Origin: JAEUJM01 sp964635055
GTDB lineage: Bacteria > Actinomycetota > Acidimicrobiia > Acidimicrobiales > DATDAH01
Reading direction: 5' to 3'
DNA: 64,000 nt
Assembly: GCA_964635055.1 (NCBI GenBank)
Contig: CAZWMT010000033.1
Span: 1-64,000, forward strand
Shown in pieces: positions 59,539 to 64,000 of the stretch; position 1 is the first letter of the stretch, and every line of letters begins with the position of its first letter. Under the pieces are notes generated by a model. It worked only from the letters and a program-made list of their open reading frames with translations, did not search any database and was not told the DNA's origin. Made by a program: the position numbers and the translations under genes.

Positions 59539-59994
59539 ATGACCCGCACGCACACCCTGGCCGCCACCATCGTGGCGCTCGGGATCACCCTGGGCGCACT
59601 GGTCGGCTTCGCGCCGACCGCGCAGGCATCCCCGCCGTGCAGCACTCCGCCCAACTACTGCCACTTCGACTCCGACGGCGCCAGCGCGTCGCGGCCGGGT
59701 GCCGCGGTCTCGGGACGGATCTACTGGGACTCCTACGCGAGCGCCCACTACACCGTCACGCTGACCGATACGGCGCTCGGCAACGGCAAGTACGCCGTCG
59801 TCGAGGTGCGGAGCCGGGTCGGCGACTTCGGTTGGCGGGTCGAGAGCCACGAGATCACCGCGAACCGACTGGTGTACAGCGACTCGGTGTACCGGGGCGG
59901 GGACCGGATCCGCGAGATCCAGTACCGGGTCGGCCAGCAGGGCGACACCTGGATCAGCATGGCCACCGACAACAATGTCCCGGGTGGCGCCTGA
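59539..59994 (+). CDS. Secreted protein of unknown function
   Basis: A 151-aa protein with a signal peptide cleaved near AQAS (about residue 30), then a beta-rich domain of about 120 residues: CSTPPNYCHFDSDGASASRP, VSGRIYWDSYASAHYTVTLTD, ending in RVGQQGDTWISMATDNNVPG. Two cysteines near the mature N-terminus may form a disulfide. GAAAGAGGT lies before the ATG. No family is recognised; codon use is normal for the window. Confidence 0.7.
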   Translation: MTRTHTLAATIVALGITLGALVGFAPTAQASPPCSTPPNYCHFDSDGASASRPGAAVSGRIYWDSYASAHYTVTLTDTALGNGKYAVVEVRSRVGDFGWRVESHEITANRLVYSDSVYRGGDRIREIQYRVGQQGDTWISMATDNNVPGGA

Positions 59995-60052
59995 GCGGGT
60001 GCGGGCGACCGGCAACACGCCAACACGGCGCTGACACCGTGGTCGGCTGCCC

Positions 60053-60068
60053 CGGGGACTCGTCCCCG
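60053..60068. terminator. Hairpin between convergent genes
   Basis: CGGGGAC-tc-GTCCCCG forms a 7-bp perfect stem in the 98-bp space between the secreted protein gene and sdhD. It may end both transcripts; it has no T-run. Confidence 0.4.
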
Positions 60069-60092
60069 TGGTGGCCGGCCGCGGCGCCGCGT

Positions 60093-60506
60093 TCAGCCCG
60101 AGTAGGTGAGGATGACCAGGGTGCCGTAGGCGAACAGCAGGCCGCTGACGCCGTAGGTGAGGGCCTTGGTGGCGGCCCGCTTGGCCGGCGACCGGACGTA
60201 GTCGTCGATGATCCAGCGCAGGCCGTTGAGTCCGTGCAGCAGCGCGAGGGCCAGCAGCGTCCAGTCGAACAGGCGCCACAGCGGGTTGTCCCACCGGCCG
60301 GTGACGAACGTGGCGTCGGTCTCGGCCACGTCGTTGATGATGTGGGTGATCGAGAAGTGCAACAGGGCCAGGAAGATCAGCACCAGGCCCGAGATGCGCA
60401 TGAAGTACCACGACCACGTCTCGAAGTTGGCCTTGGGCTTGCGGTCGACCACCGGTGCTCGGCGCGACGGCGCCACGGGCTCGGAGGGCTTGGTGGGAGC
60501 GGCCAT
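60093..60506 (-). CDS. sdhD: Succinate dehydrogenase membrane anchor subunit
   Basis: A 137-aa protein with three helices. ETWSWYFMRISGLVLIFLALLHFSITHI holds the haem/quinone-side residues (Arg, Ser and His), and LLALALLHGLNGLRWIIDDYV is the SdhD signature. It anchors the complex II catalytic subunits. Its ATG overlaps the sdhC stop by one base. The catalytic sdhA and sdhB genes would be expected downstream but the unit ends here. Confidence 0.88.
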   Translation of the reverse strand: MAAPTKPSEPVAPSRRAPVVDRKPKANFETWSWYFMRISGLVLIFLALLHFSITHIINDVAETDATFVTGRWDNPLWRLFDWTLLALALLHGLNGLRWIIDDYVRSPAKRAATKALTYGVSGLLFAYGTLVILTYSG

Positions 60507-60886
60507 CAGAGGATCTTCCCGTCGATGAAGGGCCAGAGGATGACGAGCGAGCCCGGGATCCCGGCGGCCAGTGTGACGAACACGACCATCCCGGTGAGCA
60601 TCTTCTCGCGGCGGATGACACCCGGGAAGAAGTCGACCAGCACCACCCGCAGGCCGTTCATCGAGTGGAAGAGCAGCGCGAGCAGCAGCCCGCACTCGAA
60701 CAGCCGCAGGAGCACGTTGCCGTACAGCGCGTGCACCCGGTCGTACAGGGCCGGGTCGATGTTGACCAGCGAGACGTCGACGATGTGCAACAGCAGGAAC
60801 ATGAACACGAGGAAGCCGGTCACCCGGTGGGCCACGAAGGACCACTGGCCGGACTTGCCCTTGTACACCGTGCTGGTCGGGCTCAT
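60506..60886 (-). CDS. sdhC: Succinate dehydrogenase cytochrome b556 subunit
   Basis: A 126-aa protein with three helices. WSFVAHRVTGFLVFMFLLLHIVDVSLV carries the Arg and His of the haem site, and LFHSMNGLRVVLVDFFPG matches SdhC. With SdhD it makes the quinone-binding membrane part of complex II. It is coupled to the preceding small gene by ATGA and to sdhD by a one-base overlap. Confidence 0.88.
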   Translation of the reverse strand: MSPTSTVYKGKSGQWSFVAHRVTGFLVFMFLLLHIVDVSLVNIDPALYDRVHALYGNVLLRLFECGLLLALLFHSMNGLRVVLVDFFPGVIRREKMLTGMVVFVTLAAGIPGSLVILWPFIDGKIL

Positions 60887-61080
60887 TGGTCCGCCTCCGG
60901 CGCCCCGGCGTCGCCGGACGGCGCCGCCTGGCGGTACCAGCGGTTGCCCCACATGGTCGACCACGTGACGTAGACGGCGAAGAACGTGATCAGCAGGGCG
61001 ACCAGGCCGAGGGCGATGCTGAAGAAGATCTGGGCCCGCACGATGGCGAGGGCCCCGCTGGCGAGGGACAGGGTCTCCAC
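60883..61080 (-). CDS. Small membrane protein heading the sdh unit
   Basis: A 65-aa product with one long hydrophobic helix (about residues 16-40) and a WGNRWYRQAAPSG tail. It overlaps sdhC by ATGA. The GTG start at 61080 has TAACGT eight bases upstream, suggesting a leaderless transcript. It is not a known succinate dehydrogenase subunit; by position it may help anchor or assemble complex II. Confidence 0.6.
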   Translation of the reverse strand: METLSLASGALAIVRAQIFFSIALGLVALLITFFAVYVTWSTMWGNRWYRQAAPSGDAGAPEADQ

Positions 61081-61176
61081 GGCTGCCGACGTTACCGGAC
61101 GACCGCGGGGCGCTCCCAACCATGGACGTCGTCAGCCCCACGGGCGTGCCGACGGTCCCGAGCCGCCTCCGCCTGG

Positions 61177-61200
61177 CCCGGGACACCGTGGGGTCCCGGG
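61177..61200 (-). terminator. Hairpin downstream of serS
   Basis: CCCGGGAC (61177-61184) and GTCCCGGG (61193-61200) form an 8-bp stem with an 8-nt loop, 10 bp past the serS stop on the minus strand. Probable serS transcript end; T-run absent. Confidence 0.5.
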
Positions 61201-61210
61201 TTGCGGTCGA

Positions 61211-62512
61211 TCAGGGGCCGAGGACGGTCTGGCCCCGGAGGTAGGGGTGCAGGACCTCGGGCAGCGCGATGCTGCCGTCGGGCTGGCGGTGGGTCTCGAC
61301 CACGGCCGCCCAGACGCGCGGCACGGCCAGCGCCGAGCCGTTGAGGGTGTGCACCACCTGCGGGCGGCCGGGCTTGGTCTCGCCGTCGGCGGGCGCCGGC
61401 CGGTAGCGGATGTTGGCCCGGCGGGCCTGGTAGTCGCTGAACCACGACACCGACGACACCTCGAGCCACTGGTCGACTCCCGGCGAGTAGACCTCGATGT
61501 CCCAGGTGCGGGCGGCCGAGTTGCCCAGGTCGCCGGTGCACAGGTCGAGGATGCGGTAGGCCAGGCCCAAGTCGGCGATCAGCCCCTCGGCCCGGGCCAG
61601 GATCTCGCGGTGCATGTCCTGGGCCTGGTCGGGGGTGGTGTAGGCCAGGATCTCGACCTTGTCGAACTCGTGCACCCGCAGCAGACCGCGGGTGTCGCGG
61701 CCCGCCGACCCCGCCTCGCGACGGAAGCACGACGTGTGGGCCATCAGCCGCACCGGAAGGTCGGCCTCGTCGAGGATCTCGTCGCGCGCCAGCGAGGTGA
61801 GCGGCACCTCGGCGGTGGGGATGGCCCAGAGGTCGTCGCGCTCGAGGTGGTAGGCGTCGTCGATGAACTTGGGGAGGTGGCCCGTCGACACCATGGTGTC
61901 GGTGCGCACCAGGGTCGGCGGCCGGATCTCCTCGAAGGCGTCGGCGTTGCGGTCGAGGGCGGCCTGGCACAGTGCCCGCGCCAGGGTGGCGCCGGCCCCC
62001 CGGTACATCGCGAACATCGCCCCCGACAGCTTGGCGCCCCGCTCCATGTCGAGGAGGCCCAATTCGGTGCCGATGTCCCAATGGGCCACACGCTGGTGCT
62101 CGCCGTAGGCGGCCTCGTCGACGTGCTCCACCCGTAGGACCACGTTGTCGTGCTCGTCGGCCCCGTCGGGTGCGTCGTCGGCGGGCAGGTTGGAGGTGTA
62201 GAGCAGCAGCTCCCCCACCTCGGCGGCGAGGCGGTCGACGTCGTCGGACAGGGCCCGCTCGCGCTCGCCGAGGGCTTTGCTCTCGGTCTGCAGCGCCTCG
62301 GCCTCGGCCACCTTGCCGTCACGCCGCAGCGACCCGACCTGTTTCGACAGTGCGTTGATGCGGGCCCGCAGGTCGTCGCGCTCGGTGGTGCGCGCCCGCT
62401 GCTCCTCGTCGAGGGTGAGCACCCGCTCGATGGCGGCGACGCCGTCGCCGCGGCGGGCGATGGCGGCCTTGACGCCGTCGGGATCGGCCCGCAGCCGGTG
62501 GATGTCGATCAT
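61211..62512 (-). CDS. serS: Seryl-tRNA synthetase
   Basis: A 433-aa class II synthetase. The N-terminal coiled-coil arm (about residues 30-100) binds the long variable arm of tRNA-Ser and also tRNA-Sec, so this enzyme performs the first step of selenocysteine synthesis. Motif 2 is TSCFRREAGSAGRDTRGLLRVHEF split after RREAG, and motif 3 is NGSALAVPRVWAAVVETH. The ATG is at 62512. It is divergent from the ABC exporter. Confidence 0.95.
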   Translation of the reverse strand: MIDIHRLRADPDGVKAAIARRGDGVAAIERVLTLDEEQRARTTERDDLRARINALSKQVGSLRRDGKVAEAEALQTESKALGERERALSDDVDRLAAEVGELLLYTSNLPADDAPDGADEHDNVVLRVEHVDEAAYGEHQRVAHWDIGTELGLLDMERGAKLSGAMFAMYRGAGATLARALCQAALDRNADAFEEIRPPTLVRTDTMVSTGHLPKFIDDAYHLERDDLWAIPTAEVPLTSLARDEILDEADLPVRLMAHTSCFRREAGSAGRDTRGLLRVHEFDKVEILAYTTPDQAQDMHREILARAEGLIADLGLAYRILDLCTGDLGNSAARTWDIEVYSPGVDQWLEVSSVSWFSDYQARRANIRYRPAPADGETKPGRPQVVHTLNGSALAVPRVWAAVVETHRQPDGSIALPEVLHPYLRGQTVLGP

Positions 62513-62659
62513 GGCCCGAGCGTATTCGCCCCCCGCCGCCACCCCCGCAGCGGTTCCCGCAACGCCACCCCTGCTCCGGGAACGTGTCACGTTGCGGTGC
62601 CCGAGGGACGAGGGCGCCATGATGATGCGATGAGCGCTGAGCGAAGAGCGATCAAGTAG

Positions 62660-63709
62660 GTGCCTGCGATCGAGGTCGACGACCTGACGGTGCGGTACGG
62701 CGCGCTCACGGCCGTGGACGGTCTGTCGATGGTGGCGGAGGCGGGCCAGGTGCTGGGACTGCTGGGGCCCAACGGCGCCGGCAAGACCAGCACCGTGGAG
62801 ACACTCGAGGGCTACCGCCACCCGTCGTCGGGAACCGTGCGGGTGCTGGGCCTCGACCCGGACCGCGACCACCGCGCCCTGACGGGTCGCATCGGGGTGA
62901 TGCTGCAGCAGGGCGGCGTGTACCCGGGCATCACACCCCGGGAGGCGCTGCGCCTGTTCGCCTCGTTCTACCCCGGCGCCCAGAGCGCCGACCGCCTGCT
63001 CGAGCGCGTCGGCCTGGTGGCCCAGGCGAAGACGCCGGTCCGCCGGCTCTCCGGCGGTGAGGCCCAGCGCCTGTCGCTGGCGCTGGCGCTGGTGGGCCGG
63101 CCCGAGGTGGCCTTCCTGGACGAGCCCACGTCGGGCATCGACGTGTCGGGCCGCCAGCTCATCCGCGAGATCATCCGCGAGCTGCGCGACGACGGCGTGT
63201 GCGTGCTGGTCACCACCCACGACCTCGACGAGGCCGAGAAGCTGGCCGACCGCGTGGTGATCATCGATCGGGGGCAGGTGGTGGGCGTCGGCACGCCCGC
63301 CGAGCTGATGACCGCGGCCGGCGGCGACGAGATCCGCTTCGGCGCGCCGCCGCACCTCGACGTCGCCGACCTGGGTGCCCGGCTGGGCGCCACCGTCACC
63401 GAGGAGAGCCCGGGCGAGTACCGGGTGGCCGCGGCCGCGTCCCCCCAGACCGTGGCCGCGCTGACCGCCTGGCTGGCCGAGAGCGACCTGCCGCTGGCCG
63501 ACCTGCGGGCCGGGCGCCAACGCCTCGAGGACGTGTTCCTGCAGCTCACGGAGACGGGCGACGGCCCGAGCACGGGCGCCGACCGTCCCACCAGCGCACG
63601 GCCACGGGCGACCCGCGGGCGCCTCTCACGGCGCCGGCGCGCGCCCGCCGCAGACGGCGCCGACGAGCGGCCGCCATCAGCGGCGCCCGACGGCGGGAGT
63701 GACCGATGA
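62660..63709 (+). CDS. ABC-2 exporter ATP-binding protein
   Basis: A 349-aa ATPase of the DrrA/CcmA type: Walker A GPNGAGKTST, Q-loop LQQGG, signature LSGGEAQRLSLALAL, Walker B EVAFLDEP and H-loop TTHDLDEA. The C-terminal 50 residues are a basic, disordered Arg/Ala/Pro tail. It energises efflux or lipid export with the permease whose gene overlaps it by ATGA. The substrate is unknown. Confidence 0.88.
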   Translation: MPAIEVDDLTVRYGALTAVDGLSMVAEAGQVLGLLGPNGAGKTSTVETLEGYRHPSSGTVRVLGLDPDRDHRALTGRIGVMLQQGGVYPGITPREALRLFASFYPGAQSADRLLERVGLVAQAKTPVRRLSGGEAQRLSLALALVGRPEVAFLDEPTSGIDVSGRQLIREIIRELRDDGVCVLVTTHDLDEAEKLADRVVIIDRGQVVGVGTPAELMTAAGGDEIRFGAPPHLDVADLGARLGATVTEESPGEYRVAAAASPQTVAALTAWLAESDLPLADLRAGRQRLEDVFLQLTETGDGPSTGADRPTSARPRATRGRLSRRRRAPAADGADERPPSAAPDGGSDR

Positions 63710-64000
63710 CCGCGCTGGTGGCCCAGGCTCGCACCGAGCTCACCCTCACCCTTCGCCGTGGGGAGTCGGTGCTGCTCACCCTCGGCATCCCGGTGCTGCT
63801 GCTGGTCTTCTTCTCGCAGGTCGACGTGCTGCCGAAGCCGGCCGGCGTGGACGACCCCATCGAGTTCCTCGCCCCGGGGGTGATCGCCCTGGCGTTGATG
63901 TCCACGGCCATGGTGAACATCGCCATCGCCACCGGCTTCGAGCGTCAGTACGGCGTGCTCAAGCGCCTCGGCGCCACACCGCTCGGGCGCCCCCGCCTCC
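63706..64000 (+). CDS. ABC-2 type permease (partial, runs off the window)
   Basis: The first 98 residues of an ABC-2 permease. ALVAQARTELTLTLRRGESV is a typical cytoplasmic start, followed by a hydrophobic helix (LLTLGIPVLLLVFFS) and an outside loop, then FLAPGVIALALMSTAMVNIA, and ERQYGVLKRLGATPLGRP is a hallmark loop of this family. It is coupled to the ATPase gene and completes the exporter beyond the window. Confidence 0.88.
   Translation, partial: MTALVAQARTELTLTLRRGESVLLTLGIPVLLLVFFSQVDVLPKPAGVDDPIEFLAPGVIALALMSTAMVNIAIATGFERQYGVLKRLGATPLGRPRL

Overview
The window is about 70% or more GC with strong G/C bias at codon third positions. It encodes a WhiB protein, an F420-type LLM oxidoreductase, monomeric NADP isocitrate dehydrogenase, oligoribonuclease, neocarzinostatin-fold secreted proteins and a protein with a GWWQASDLRWYPP N-terminus. 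Together these point to an actinobacterium, most likely class Acidimicrobiia; the class is inferred from gene content, not from an rRNA. Many genes look leaderless, with a TANNNT box 6-8 nt before the start codon.

Layout. 0.1-4.6 kb: amidohydrolase, DUF1385 protein, an intact secreted V8-like protease and a zinc-ribbon/Excalibur membrane protein. 4.8-13.2 kb: the main island. It holds tRNA-Sec, selD, selA and selB, followed without a convincing break by five co-directional genes: an inactive protease homologue (Ser to Ala), an unrecognised protein, a CGSC thioredoxin-like protein, a Tat-exported Cys-rich protein and a Cys-free membrane protein whose frame is interrupted by one in-frame TGA. 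A hairpin with a GGTCT loop lies 32 nt after that TGA. I read it as a candidate new selenoprotein with a bacterial SECIS. 13.2-20.5 kb: a DUF4395 protein, then two copies of a lipoprotein/membrane-protein module. One copy sits inside a five-gene minus-strand operon with cysteine dioxygenase, rhodanese and an FMN reductase, every junction a 4-nt overlap. 20.5-30.1 kb: sulfur acquisition (YdhS-like FAD protein, sulfatase, Stf0-type sulfotransferase, cysPTWA sulfate transporter, Cys-less Rrf2 regulator), interrupted by a DUF433/DUF5615 toxin-antitoxin-like pair.

30.2-42.3 kb: fatty-acid desaturase under a perfect palindrome, a large secreted propeller/SLH protein, ATP-dependent DNA ligase, RsbW-like protein, dut, Uma2-like protein, orn, then a sulfonate-type ABC transporter with a TauD dioxygenase. 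42.4-56 kb: palindromic 62-bp repeats, a glycosyltransferase, a metallo-beta-lactamase protein, acyl-ACP thioesterase, a 66-aa unknown protein, whiB, a TlpA/CcdA thiol-redox pair, a poly-gamma-glutamate hydrolase-like protein, an F420 oxidoreductase, pdxH, a radical SAM protein and icd. 54.5-57.7 kb: neocarzinostatin-family genes with two broken relatives. 57.7-64 kb: Hsp20, a DapB-like dehydrogenase, succinate dehydrogenase membrane anchors, serS and an ABC exporter that runs off the end.

How it fits together: sulfur and selenium chemistry dominate the first 42 kb. Sulfate, sulfonates and sulfate esters are brought in by three sets of genes whose AT-rich promoters share TTCC/GGAA-type motifs. 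Cysteine is oxidised by the dioxygenase operon. The selenium machinery appears to be co-transcribed with a putative exported thiol/selenol relay resembling in arrangement the mauE/mauD/mauA maturation genes. No transposase, integrase, CRISPR array or rRNA was seen, and no gap without a gene exceeds 300 bases.
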